Source: Oscheius dolichura | Taxonomy: Eukaryota > Nematoda > Chromadorea > Rhabditida > Rhabditidae | Direction of reading: 5' to 3' | NCBI GenBank assembly: GCA_932521035.1 | Contig: OW051497.1 | Coordinates: 3,534,001 to 3,598,000 of the forward strand | DNA length: 64,000 nt | In this document: piece by piece, positions 45,893-58,800 of the stretch | Position numbering within the stretch: position 1 is the stretch's first letter | Layout of the letters: each line of letters opens with the position of its first letter | Program-made: the position numbers and the translations under genes | Notes under the pieces: generated by a model | What the model was told of the DNA's origin: nothing | Databases searched by the model: none | What the model saw: only the letters and a program-made list of their open reading frames with translations

Positions 45893-46504
45893 CTAAAAGA
45901 GGAAGATTCACGGCAAGTTCTGTAAAAAATACCTCCACGCTGGTCGTGGTAGAAAATCATCAGAAATACCCTTCGGGAGACTACCGCTAACGGTTTCCGT
46001 GACATTTACCTGGCTAGGGGGTGAACCAAAAAAAAACCTCCTGTTCGACTGTTGGAGCGACGGCTCTGGTATCCTAAGAGTTGAGACCTATGAGATGAGA
46101 AAGATCTGACGAACAAAGAACTGTCTGGGTAGTTTTTGGGGTGGGCATTCATAAGAAGATGGGAACTGGCAACTGCTCTTTCAGCCAGGCGTTTCTCCTA
46201 TCCGGACAGTCACAATTTTCGAGAGGGCTGAAGAGTCCAATGAATGAAGATAATTCTTTATTGATATACTATAAAGGGCAGTTTTGACAACGGTAAAGCT
46301 TTTCTGTTTTTATACAGAAACTAGACAAGGACAACTAGTCGAGATAAACGCATTTCTGATATTATTCAGTCTGAAAGTAATGGGAATGCCAAAAAAGATT
46401 AAGACGTCTGCTACGCGTCTAGCGAGAAAAAATTCGAAAAATCATACAATCCGTCAAAACATATACTTTTTTGGTGTTTTTGTGCTCCATATTATGAGAA
46501 GCCT
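45893..46504. other. Unresolved 5' region of the ParB-like gene and spacer
   Basis: A minus-strand stretch at about 45950-46040 looks coding (MSRKPLAVVSRRVF or the alternative frame SDDFLPRPAW) with a donor at its end, but neither frame joins in phase to the exon at 45892. It probably contains the first exon. Confidence 0.35.
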
Positions 46505-47279
46505 CTAGCCGTGATGTACGTGTCTTTGGTTCTTTCGACCCAACTTGTGCCATTCACTGAAACCCACGGCTCCTGGATAGTAGTAGACTTCCATAACCCA
46601 TTTACGGTAGGAGTCTCGAGAAATTATCTGAAAAAGTCCAATTGAAGTTATAAAAATAAGAAATCTTACTTTTCTAGGTGATTTTGCATAGCGATCCCCT
46701 GGAAATTCTACAAATAGGGTCCAGTAGCCCTTGCGCCGTACCTGTAATTCCCTCAATAACAAGTGAACGTGAAAGTCACGGCGTTTTATCAGTGTGGACA
46801 AACAAAATAGCAAACAGCTACTGGTAACCCACCTCAAATGTGTGTTCGAAGGTATTTCCAGCTGAAACATTGAAGTCGGCCGTGTTGTCTACTCCTACTA
46901 GTCGGAAGAACGTCGCGTCGCTTACGTTATGGTTTCTAAGCAGGGTTTAATCACAACACACCACAGTTTTCAATATTTCGCCTTTAAAGTCTTGCTAAAT
47001 TATAGACTTGGGCATCGCGCATCAGAAACTTTTAATAAGAGGAGAAATGCGCGATTACTAGGCCAGATTTAACTTTTGTTCACCTCTTGGAGTAATTTCT
47101 AAGAATGCAAGGGGAAATAACTAAACTACCAATGTATGAGGTTGTATTTCGCGACAAAACGTAGAAACTAACCGAATATACAACGTGAGATCGTATTTTC
47201 TGCCTTTATACGGGTGGTACCTTCTCAGCTGACAGATTTGGCAGAGCAACAGCACCACAACCAGCTGCAATAGCCGCAT
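46505..47279 (-). CDS. Small secreted protein, 118 aa, unidentified
   Basis: Four exons: 47279-47221, 46935-46833, 46741-46670, 46627-46505; 357 nt, in frame. Residues 1-18 (MRLLQLVVVLLLCQICQL) are a clear signal peptide. The mature part has no Cys, which is unusual for a small secreted protein. It is rich in aromatic residues (KGYWTLFVEFPGDRY, VMEVYYYPGAVGFSEWHKL) and ends with a basic His tail. The alternating hydrophobic pattern suggests a beta-sandwich. No family recognised. The first intron (285 nt) is longer than usual for this window. Confidence 0.7.
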
Positions 47280-50200
47280 CGAAATCAGCACATATGAGAA
47301 GGTCTAGAAGATAACAGATAGTCAAAAAGAAGAAGAAGGCGACGAGGGTTAACAACACATGCCGGAATCGTAGTGTTTAGAACGGTTACAGTTAAAAACC
47401 ATTTAGACCCGTTTTTCGGGGAGAAAAAGAACCTCTTTCGGTAGGTTACCAGACCGCCGACAGCTATTATTCACAGGGCACTTGCCGTCTTTTGCTCTCC
47501 CCTGCGCACCGGAATAAAATAAACATGATTCTGTAAATGGACTGTCGAGTAACAAACACCGGGGTGAGGTCTTGGAATTTCCCCTTAAGTGTAGAGAGCC
47601 TAGTGTGCCGAGGAATTGGATACCAATCCCACAAAAAAAGTCAGGAATAAAATTTCTATGTCATGTCTGACACCGAAAAGGAAATTGTTTGATTACTGGG
47701 TCTGGTTGTTCAGACATCGGTGATTTTCGACCAAGGTAGCCAAAAAATAAAGAGCGAATGCCAAAAAAGAGCCCTAGAGGTCTGCAAATAACGTCTGCAG
47801 CTCCAAAAACACGGAAATATGGTTAGGTAAGCAAACTGGAAGGAACAGGGTAATCTTTTTTGGCTTTGTTGTTTGTCTGTGGGTAAACACCTAATTCACG
47901 CACCCGGCTGAGCTTATCCTAATGCCTTGGGGGCCTATTTATGCTGCTTTCGTGTACATATATCATATTTGAGAGTTGCTTCCATTGCAGGATTAAAAGA
48001 AGTAGGTTATTTTATGGGTAGGCTGTAAACAACCGGGTAGGATTAAATGGAACTTCTTTGAAGACTGAAAGGAAGCTTTTGGCTCTTTTTTAACAGCTTC
48101 CGAGACAAAAAGATGCATTTCACTCAAGGGAAAAAGGTGTTGAAAAATTATCGCGAACTGATTTCGTGTGTGTTCATGTTACACGAAGCTGCGGAGTGTG
48201 ATGTCCACCGAGTATCGTATATCCCGCTACCTTATTCTGTGGGATACACTTTCAGAAAGTGTCGAAAATCTGGAATCAAAGAGCTTAAAATAACTCTCCT
48301 TTAATAAAAACAAAGCAATAATCGAAAAGAGATGAGAATAATGAAAAGGATCCGCCACAAACAATGTTTAATGGGATAGTTTCCTCCACGGAAGTTGTGG
48401 AGAATGTCATGTGCTTTATTTCTGCCCGAGGGAGTGCATTTTCGAGGCTTGATTTATTGTGGATACTTATTCGGCCAAAAGAAATGATGGCAGTTAACAC
48501 CTGTGGTGATCGCGGTTTTAGACCAGTTGCGAAGCGATACCCCCACATTTAAACGAGACTAATAGCTAGCGGGGTACTAGAGGTGGGTCTGGTTTGGCCC
48601 GTACAACAACTCTAATCACGTCTGGGTCGCTTCCTTACTACTTACAAGCGGTCAGGTAAACATGTGGGGACAATTTATTGGAACCTCATGGTGCCGTTTA
48701 AAAGAAGTCAACTCACCGGATGAGCATGTGCTGCAATAGACCCGTTCTGAAAATATGAGACTATTAAAAGTAGCCAAGAGGGAAGATGAGAAAACTTCAA
48801 AACTTTCAAGGACGAGCCAGGCAAGTGGATTGGCACGGGATGGGGATCAGATCCTATCTCTCTATGAGGTTTGTCCCGCTACTTTGGGCCGAGACAAGTT
48901 TCGCGCTTCACCCTCTACAAGAGTCTAAGTAGCGGCGGGCGCTAAGAAGGCTTAGAGTCCAGCTAGTTGTGGTGTGAAAAGACTACCATTTGCATACGAA
49001 TACCGTCCTGCTGTCTACGAGGTGCAGGAAAGAAAAATGATAAAAAGCCAGGTTTGGGAAAGAGAAGAGACATGGCCCAGTAGTGCGTTCCACCCTGATG
49101 GTCAAGGCAAATGAACTGGACAAAAGAAAAAAATTGAAGGCTGTTTGTACGGTAGTGCCTATTATGTTGGAACATTCAATTGTGGATCATTTCAAGACAA
49201 AAATGGGTACTAATGCAGGGTTGTGGGGAAAGGATACGGCCAGCTGGTAGGTATGAATACCGAAAAAGGTATCCGACTACGGCAACAGCTGGGCAGCAAG
49301 AAACAGTTTCTTCGGGAGCTCATTTGCCCTGATTAGATAGTCCTAATTAATTATATCTTTTGAGAATAATGGCAGTATACGGTAAAGGATTACCTGCCAA
49401 AGAGAAGAAGAAATAATCTCTGGCAAAAGAAAGAGAAACCCCCTGCCGAACCAATTAACACGAGCAAAAAACGACTTCATCCCACACGCTGTTGTAAAAC
49501 AGACCGCATGTGGTGATTACGAGGATTCTTAAGCACAAAATGCCTCCTGTCGAGAGTTTTGACAGATTATGACGCCCTGTCGGCTTGAAGTGAATCGCGT
49601 ACACATGCACCTTCTTCGCGTTTGAACCAATTGACACGGGAGAAGAACAAATGACCCAACACAACACCGAAACACACACACAACTACAGCAAAGGGGAGG
49701 GAGGAGAAATGACTGGGGTCAAGTTGCAAACGTTCGAAGTTTTTGTTGCTTTCCCACAATGTCAAAAGCGATTGGCACGGAGGAGGCATGAATGAGAGTT
49801 GGGCACCTACCTCCCACCTCCACCCAAAAACGAAACCGGTAAGTCGGATGAGTCACAGGATGGCAGATTGACTTTAATTGTAGTCTCGAGGTATAAAAAA
49901 TTGCCGTGGATACGGGAAAAAAATGATGGGGGAAGCCGGCGCGGCATGGATTTGACGGCACGCGGGATTTCCCTCTGGTCATCCCGCTATTGTTTGCGGA
50001 AACAAGGAGTGCTCCAGGTTCCTGAGAGAGGCAGCCGGTTCCATTTTATCTCAAAAATTAAAAATTAGAGGAGACTCGAAAGGTGGGTACGGTAAGGATT
50101 CCAGGAGAAGCCGGCTCCCTGTGAAGGGTACAGGTTGATGACTAAGAAAAAAGCCATGTAGGTAATATGATAAGGGAAGAAAGGAAAAGGTCAAGATCCG

Positions 50201-52929
50201 GTACAAACAACTACGGTCGAGAAGAGGTCCTCCGGTAAAACAACTTTCCTGTTGTTTGAACTCGAATTCAAGAGTGAGAACCTGTGTTGGAACGGTAAAA
50301 GGAGGATCAGCCCCTCCCACCGACTGATTTTGATTAATGACGGCCAAGAGACAATGGTGGGAAATAGCCCAAAACACGACTGGAAACAAGAGGCACGGAG
50401 AAGAATATTCATAAAGAGACCCTCGAGAGAAAATGAATCACGGAGGCAAAACAATTAAGGATCTTATAGTAAACAGAGCGTAGCTCGAGAGCTTAAAAAA
50501 TGGAGGAGGTCAGCGGGCGAAGCAAATGGCGCCCCACGAAACAATAACGTAAACTATTAGAATGCTCGTTAGCGGGGGGCGTTGGCTCGTGAAGAACCGT
50601 AAGGTCTCGTATTTCGTGATTGTTTCTCTGGACTATCTGTCTCTCCAAATAGACCCTTAGAGACCGCGTTTGATTGAAACTATAGCCATTAATTGGAACC
50701 ACCAAGTTGGGGTCGAAATTGATTTAAAGATGACAGATGGGTGGAGGAGATAAGTAACTGGGGTGGGCTGAATGCTGCCACACCTCCGAGTCGTGAAGAG
50801 GGCCAACTGACATTTGATCCTCCTCTTCGGGGGCAAGGAAGACGTTTTTGGGATTTATGGCAGTTTTTTCTTCTGGTCTCAATGCATTAGATAATAGAGA
50901 AGAAGAAGAAAAACGAAATTCGAGAAGACAGGCCTTCAAGCCGACGGGAATCATCAAACAGAAATGCCGACAACGGCAAACAGTTGCCTGAACACCGAAT
51001 TAGCCACTTGAAGCTGAGAAAATCCGCGCAGGAACAATGGCAAGAGCAGAAAAAGTTCCGAGAGAAAAAAAGAGAGAAACTCGAAGAACAGGGGGAATTG
51101 TATCTCTCTGAATGTGAATGTGTTCAGAAGGGTGTCAGTCCTAAATACACAACAAAAAGCCGTGTGGCTTTCCGCCTTGTCGGCCATGAAAAATGGCGGT
51201 GAACGCGAGAGCGCGAACCACTAGAAAAACATGAGAGGAACATCGCAACACCACTTTCCCTTTGGCAAAAGAAACAATAAAATTCAAAGAATGGCAAGCA
51301 TGTGACATAGACAACGAGGATAAACACTACTTCTACTTATTCTTTAGCATAAATAAATATGGAGGAATTCGCTTTAAGTAACTCAGAAAACAGTGGTTTG
51401 AATGATCGTCAACTGCTAAGAAGCTTGTTGTTTTGGAGCAGCTCCAGTCAAAAAGAGACGTCGCTAGGGAAAACTCTTATTTTGACATGAAGACGCGGAT
51501 GTTTCCCATTGTGTTAAAAGACATCTGAAGTGTTTTTCTTCCGCTATCTGTTCCCGCAATCAAAACTAACGACCACCCTTTCAAAAAAGACTGACAATGT
51601 ACAATAAAGCTTTCTGTGTGTCTCTGGAGTTTTGTTTGTTTATTTTATCGCGTCAAAAATACTGGTTCGCTCTACGATTTCTGACAACTTAACCGATGAT
51701 TGACACCGAGATTATCGAAAAGTTAAAATGGATTCCAGCAGTTCAGGAAGGCGACATCTGGTGTGGGAGACCTCCAGGCGGCTTGATTTATGTTTAATCG
51801 GGTAATCCAGAGAGGCTGCGATAGCGTCAATTTCAAGAGATTAGAAGTCGTTGGCCGTCTGATTTACAGCCGTGATTTTAAATTTCGAGTTAAGGAGAGC
51901 GAGGAGGAGAGAGTAGAGTTCGATCTAGATCAAACAGCGGGGGGTGACCATCGCGCTGCCATTGCCACCAAATGCCTCCCTTAAAAGTTACGAAAAGGCT
52001 CTTCCTCACTCTCTCTTTCTTCGCCCGAGTCACACTGTTGAACCCTGTGGCCATCAATTTGAAGCAGAGAGAATGGCCGTTCAACACATACGCTTGATTG
52101 TTAGTGGCACCCGTATTGTCGGGAATGTAGACTGACAGGTGACATGATGCGGGAATGGGTGTAACCGTTTGAGAAGTTCCCTTTGGTGGAACTGTCAGGT
52201 GACTGGGTTTGATGGCTTGTTTAGTAAATAATGATAGCCCCTTAAAAAAGAGAGAAAGGAAGCCGAATATGAAAGAAGGAAACAGGGTATCCGATTACAA
52301 GAAAGAGAGAAAGTCTCAAAAGCATGGCAATGAAAAGGAGAAAACAATCAGAAGGGCTGAATAGGTCTCGAGCGGAAGAATGAATGTTTCTTAGAATAAA
52401 TGGTAGGTAACCCACAAAGAGTCTGCCCCACCGCTATCGGCTTGCCACGCGCTACTGAAACCAGAATAAGTCCTTGTCCAAATAATACAACATTGAATGA
52501 GCAAGGCATTGATAGTTTGGTTACTCCTGTTACACTCTGACTGAGAGTTTAATGTTGTTTAATATTGAAAATAGAAGTATTGGGCAGTAGTTGGGTGGAG
52601 GATGCTCACTTAGGCAAGATGACTAACCATCCGTAGTCAGCCCACCTGCCATTCGGCGGACAAGGCAATTAATTAGAAGAGATCTTTTATGGCAAAAAAA
52701 ACTGTCAAGTGACAATATCACAAAGAAGCATTAAAATGAACTGACGCCGGTCGCGCAATACACAACAGGGGGTTAGAGGGCACTGCCGGCTTGTTTTCTT
52801 TGTTGTGGCAATCACCCCTAGCTGGCCTTGTGTCTGTGTTATCGACAGACGCCTTTACAGTTTCACATTTTTGGATAAAATACTGTCAGTGGGTCACTTT
52901 ACTATCCCTTCCGGACATTCTCATTCCAG
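47280..52929. other. 5.6-kb purine-rich non-coding block between divergent genes
   Basis: No exon is supported. The + strand is strongly purine-rich (bases 50881-50940 are about 73% purine by hand count). Frames at 48113-48304, 49799-50068 and 51790-51984 have no splice context or recognisable product. Because the bias elsewhere follows transcription, much of it may be transcribed from the minus strand, or lie in the 5' flank of the secreted-protein gene. Confidence 0.5.
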
Positions 52930-54247
52930 ATGGTTGCCATTAAATTCCAGAAAATATATGTGACTCGTGTTCTCACTATTTTCTCCGTCAGACGAATCTT
53001 CTGTCTAGCGGGCTTTCTCCCATTTTCCTCCCTTATTTTAGTATTTATTATTGGAGCGTACTTCCATTATCCGTATCTATTCGACTATGAGTGGGCCTGT
53101 GGGGTGAGTTCCAGTTAAGCTACAAAAAGCTTTATTATTTTCAGAAAGCCCACCTTCCCTCAATCTCCAGAGTCATCAACATGCCTTTAGAAAGAATTAT
53201 TTTCCAGCTCGTTGTTCTTTTTGATGCTCCATTGCGGTTATTAACAACGTGGTATCACGGTAGTCATTCATAGGAACGGTAATAAGATAAATTTCAGTTC
53301 ATCTTGTTAGGAAAGAAAAGGAGTCCTTCTTGGAGAAGTCATTAAGGATGGGAATGTGCATCTCCAGCGTTACTGAAATTATCTGTCTAACGCTCCTTGC
53401 GGTGGTCGGAGAAAGAGAAAGTGGAAGTAAGGCACTTGAGGAAATGAATCATCTGCTTATTTAGACTCACATGTCGTATTCTTTTGTGTGTTTACGTTTT
53501 CCTCCTTTGCTTATTTCCTTTCGCATTCTGTCTGCTTGAGGATGGCTTCCGACGGCACAGTTCGTGTAAGTTTTTCTTCAGTAACTTTTTCTTCAGAGTA
53601 AAAGTAGATTAAAGTTTGTTGAAAAAGAGTTCTTTTGACAACTTGGGTAGCTAGACGCCAGGGAATTCGAAATTACATAAGGGAATCATCCTCCTAATTA
53701 TCTGATGAAAATGAGAAGCCTAGATCGAGTGAAATGCCCAGCCAGCCCTCAAAAGGCAAACAACCCCCGCTGTAACCCCGGACGGGCGGAACAGATACCA
53801 CTATTGATCAAGATCCAGCAGGGCTCCATTGGCGCAGTCGGTTAGCGCGTGGTACTTATAGTCAGTAAGCAATGCCAAGGTCGGCAGTTCGAGCCTGCCA
53901 TGGAGCAAACATTTTTACTTTTTTTGTTATACCAGTTTCTCCAATAATAGTCTTTTTTTAGTACGAGGGAGGTTTTTTTGGCCGTGTTGGATCAGTTTTC
54001 GCGTTGACCATCACCGTTCCTCTCATATTTATCTTCTTTATCCTATACAACGGGTTTTGTATACCACACAGTAGGTTTTTTCCATTTTAAATTAATCAGT
54101 GTCTTTCCAGCGTATGAGTTATTTGCCATATTTGAGTATGTGACCATAATGGCCGTTTGTTTCTACCACGGCACGGCATACTATCAACTGACAGGACAAA
54201 TCTTCCTGATCTACCCAAAATCTCATCTTAAACAGATTCACCTCTAA
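52930..54247 (+). CDS. PGAP2: PGAP2-like GPI-anchor remodelling membrane protein (254 aa)
   Basis: Six exons: 52930-53103, 53145-53259, 53298-53426, 53465-53565, 53962-54070, 54111-54247; 765 nt. It is the same length as human PGAP2 and collinear with it. Matching elements: a first membrane helix, then a luminal Cys followed by LPSISRVINMPLERIIFQL; a second helix with DAPLRLLTTWYH; VVFFCVFTFSSFAYFLSH; and the final pair ending YELFAIFEYVTIMAVCFYHGTAYYQL. PGAP2 acts in the Golgi in fatty-acid remodelling of GPI anchors. An acceptor (cattccag) abuts the ATG, as for a trans-spliced mRNA. Intron 4 (396 nt) contains a tRNA gene on the same strand. Confidence 0.85.
53823..53907 (+). tRNA. tRNA-Ile (UAU) with an 11-nt intron
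   Basis: Acceptor stem GCTCCAT/ATGGAGC is perfect, discriminator A. A-box TGGCGCAGTCGG, B-box GTTCGAGCC. Anticodon TAT at 53857-53859 in loop CTTATA-A, with an intron at 53861-53871 (GTCAGTAAGCA) one base 3' of the anticodon, the standard tRNA intron position. Mature length 74. Followed by T5 and T7 runs. It lies inside intron 4 of the PGAP2-like gene, same strand. Confidence 0.93.
53912..53925 (+). terminator. Pol III T-runs after tRNA-Ile
   Basis: T5 at 53912-53916 and T7 at 53919-53925 directly downstream of the tRNA. Confidence 0.75.
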
Positions 54248-55885
54248 TCTCTGATTAAAGTATATAGAAGTCACCTACTGTTCCTTTCAAAACTCGTTCG
54301 TTCCCCTACTCCACCCTTTTGGAATCGGATTTACGACTCTCCCCGACTATCGATGTGGATGCGCTCACATTTTCCCAAACGTTTCACAGTTTTCATGGTT
54401 TTTTCCAGCATCCCCGAATGATCTTATCACCCCGTGTGCTTATTTACAGCCGATAGCGGGTGTCACGGCCCTCCTAGAAGATTTCTAGATCTTTTTTTAC
54501 TTCCCACAAGTGGCATTAAACGGTCTAATCATCGGTTGCCTACGACATCTCCCCTTCCTAAAGATATTTTAGACCCAGACTGTCATCACCAGACAGCGTA
54601 GCTCTCAGCGTTTCAGAGTAAAAAGATTACTCATTCAATTTTTCGCCGCTGTCCGGTGGCACTGTCCGTTTTCTCAATACAAGCTATCGATTCTTCTTTT
54701 AAACAAAATTGCGTCCGTGTTATAGAGCAGCCATTAGCTGGTCTCTGGAATCACTACTTTTACACCCTTATTTTATCTGCCGCTTTAAATGGTCAGCTGA
54801 ACGACCCATTCCAATTATTTGACAACAGAGTCGGCTGGTAATCATTTTAGAGACCATAAACTGGCAAAATTCGGGAATTAAGCTATTTTCGAAGCGGTTT
54901 ATGCTAACGTATCATGGACATAAGACAATTTTCTCAATAATTTTAATATCTAAGCAGAATTTCCTTCATGCTGACCGAAACACCACACGATAGTGCGTAC
55001 ACGGCCAAATTCTCCACGTTCTTTTCATTTTGAATCCCTCAGGAAAGTCACACGCTTTTAGACCGGCTGATAAGAGGTCCACTCTCATGAACCGAAGAAG
55101 TTGGATCTCTTCGAACTTCTCCCTGGAGCCGATAGAAGATGGTGAGTGATTTGCCCCTCCGCGTGTGTGAACTGGTAGTGTTTATGTCTCTTCTGGGCGA
55201 CCATTATTCTCGAGCTCTTAATAAAAGCGAGTGCACATAATGGGACCTCCTCAATGCGTACGCTTTAACATTTCCAGGAATTGCTTTCTTAAATCCTTGT
55301 TTCTTTCCAGGTCTAACTAGGAACTATATGTTGCATTAGTGCACTTCCCTGCTAGCTATCACTATGTATTGTTGAGCTGTTGGCGTGTCTATGAATAGGT
55401 CCTGGGTGCCCTTCAGCTATTAATTGTTCCCAATGTTCCCGCTGTTCCAACCTTCTCTATGCCTCTTACGCTTCATCACATTTTATTTCCTATTGGACTC
55501 CCAATTTTGACGTTTTATTCCCTCCAAAAACATAGCTGCCTTCTGGTTGACGTTGACCATAAACCTCTTCAAACCCTTCCCATCCGGCCTTTTCTTTCAC
55601 CTTCTAAAGAAATCTCTAAGTTTGTTTAACGACGTTTTTGGCTTCCGCAAAATGGCCATGTGCAAACACCGATTGTGGCAGGACATGCGTAAAACTTTTC
55701 CGTCTGCAAACTCCACACTCCCAATAAAAACAGAGAGGGAGAGAAAATAAGAAAATGGACGTATCCCCCCGGCATCGGAAGTGTATAAAAATTGAACAAA
55801 CTCCCACGATTGTTGTCACAGGGCGTCCATAAAATTTATGCCATTCCATCATCCTGAGTCAATCATCTCGACCTCGACCCGAACC
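54248..55885. other. Intergenic, pyrimidine-rich on the + strand
   Basis: 1.6 kb between the PGAP2-like stop and the EML start. Composition is the mirror of the rest of the window: bases 55441-55500 are about 73% pyrimidine on +. No exon is supported, though upstream exons of the EML gene could lie here. Confidence 0.5.
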
Positions 55886-58800
55886 ATGTCGTTTTGGTTT
55901 CTTCTTTCTATGCTTTTGCTTATGTTCATCGTCTATAAACATAGAAGCCAGCTGCGGATTTGGCTAGTAAGGGCCCAAAAACAAATGTACACCTTTCCCC
56001 ATGCCTATGCTAACGGATTACATCGAAGCAGACCGGGAATCAGTAAGTATTACCCCTATTCTATTGAACAATGGACCATCTGCATATCTTCTTTTAGATG
56101 AATTCCTCCTCACCGAAAATGAAACTCTCCAAAATCGTGTCATAGAACTGGAAAAGATCATCGCTAAGCAGCAAAATGAAATGGTGAGGTCGCCGGCTTG
56201 CCCGACATGAGCCATTAAAGATGCTTCTGCAAGCCACAACAGCAGATGTCCTGACCCGTCTTGGTAGACTGGAAGCTTCCCGCAATGGAATGCATAATGG
56301 CCACACGGACACCCCTCGAGGTTGTAGAACACCGCATTAATAAATGATAGTGGTATAGTACCAAACAATCAGACATCTCCTGTCCGTGCTCGACTTCCAC
56401 CCAGGAGCCAGTCACAATCCGTCTACTCATTGGCTGGGTCAAATAGTCCTTCTAGGATGACAAGAAGCATGTACGCTCCTCCAGAACAGTCTCCGGTAAG
56501 CTTGTTTTGAAGCCAAACTAAAGGAATATCAGCTCATTACTGAAAACGGCAGCGCTCGTCGTCAAAGCCAAGCACTGGTCAATGTTCCTGTTGGCAGAAG
56601 TACTCGAGGTAGTTTTGAGTAGTATAACGAATGCTAACGGCTTCAGGTTCTCCAATGAGGAAATGGCTGTCCCACGTGGATGTCGGCGCTTCTCCTTCCA
56701 CTTCTCACATCAGACCGCCACCGTCTCCTTCCATCTGTAGCAATGTTTCCAGCATTAGCCGTACTCCCAGGTAACTTCCTTTCAGTCTCAATGGAGTGAC
56801 TTGTGCTTAGTGTGTTTAGTCGTCGTGGTTCCACCTTCACTTTGCATGCTTCTCGACGAAATATAAACGAGCACGGGTGTGAATATACCGCCATATGCAC
56901 AAAACAACGAATTTTAGCACAAATCCCAGAGACCCAGCCTTTCAAGCAGCCGCCGGTGTATTAGTTATTCATGTACAGGGAAGGAACGTGGTGTTGCCTG
57001 TTCCTTCAGACATTGAGGATATTAATCCCATGGCCGAGTGTCCTGCTCCAACAGAAAAGCTCAAATTAGACTGGGTTTACGGTAAATACAGAGCAGGTTT
57101 GAGTTGATAGTGTTATAGGATACAGAGGAAAAGACGTTCGCAATTCGTTGGACTACCTGCCAACTGGAGAACTTGTCTACTTCTCCGGTTGTGTTGTGGT
57201 CCTTTTCAATCCAGAAGAGAATACTCAACGGCATTACGTCGAACATACTAGTGACATCAAGAGGTCCATCTAAAAGTGATTGTAAACCTTCTTATCTTCA
57301 GTTTGGCAGTTCATCCTAATCGTCATATCATCGCTACGGGTCAGACATCACGGCATGATGGGGAGAGGCCAACTCCGGAACACAAGACACCTGTATCTAA
57401 TGCTAGACAACTGGAGAAACAACTGGAGCAGGAACACACAGAGGTGAGTGATTTATTTTAACCTCAAGTCGACCGTTTCAGGCTCACGTCAGGATCTGGG
57501 ACAGTATCAACCTTGCCACTTTGTCAATAATCTCCCACTTTGAGAAAGGAGTCTGCTGCCTGTCCTTTTCCCTAGTTGACTGTAAGTATCCCTCTCATAC
57601 AGCCATTTGTCTTTTCCAGCTGGGACCCTTCTTGCCTGTGTAGATGAGTCATTCCAGCACACGTTGTCTATTTGGGATTGGAACAGGAAGGAGAAGGTTG
57701 CCGACAACAAGGTACCTAACCCATCTCATACACCCTTTCATACATCTTTTAGGGAGCCAACGACCAAGTGTTTGGATGCTTCTTCCATCCGACGATGAAG
57801 GAAAAGTTGGTAATGTATGGAAAAGGGCATTTCTCATTCTGGCAATTGGAACTCGAAGGAGGATATTTGATGAAGCATGCTGTATCTTTCGAGGTTCACT
57901 TTCTGTAGAGCTTTCTGAATATCCTTTAGGGAAGGGACAAACCGAAAACGCTTTTATCACTTTGCTTTACTGAAGGCGGGTTTGTTGCTACGGGTGACTC
58001 TAACGGCACAATTTCCCTATGGGATTCCAATACGTACAAAGTTCTCAAACAGGTGCTTTCTTCTCTTGCTAGTTTAGAGCAGTTTTAGGCACACGCTGTT
58101 CACCCTGGAGGTACCTTCTGTCTGACCCTGAGCAAGAAGGGAACACTGTGGAGCGTCGGAAAAGACAGGAATGTTTCCGAATGGGATGCTGTTGATCTTG
58201 TAAAAAGGAGGAAATCTGTTGAGCTGCCGGATGATGCTGGACTGGCTCGCTCTATTGTATTCGGCGAAGGAAACCAGGTTTTTGTAGGATGCTCGAGTAA
58301 CACGATATTTATTGGAGATATGGAACAAAGTTTCAGCGACTTTTTACAGGTTGCCAACCGCATGTTTTCTCTTTAATCGTAAACCATATTAGGGTGATAA
58401 TGACGACGTCGTTGCGTGTCTTCCTTCTCCCCACGAGTCCTCTTTCCTGACGGCCAGCAAGGATGGTGTTATAAGGAAGTGGAACAGCAATACTCACAAA
58501 GTGGAATGGTTTAAAAACTACGGAGTAACTAGTCTCTCAGATTTGAAGAATGTTTCCCTTTAGGAACCTATTGAGTGCCTTTCCGTACACCCCTCTGGAG
58601 AAATGGCTGCTATCGGTTTCAGTTCCGGGATGTGGTGCGTGATGGACATCAATACACGTGACAACATAGCAGAACAAAAGGAAAGCACACATCCGGTGAC
58701 CTGTATCCAGTGGGCACCTAACGGCATCCTCCTAGTCATTGCGACCAAAGTAACCCTACCAATGGCATCAATATTAGAGTACAGGACCTTTCCGCCCTGA

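Noticed and set aside
48113-48552. Short + frames in the 47-53 kb block
   Set aside because: No start or splice context and no recognisable product.
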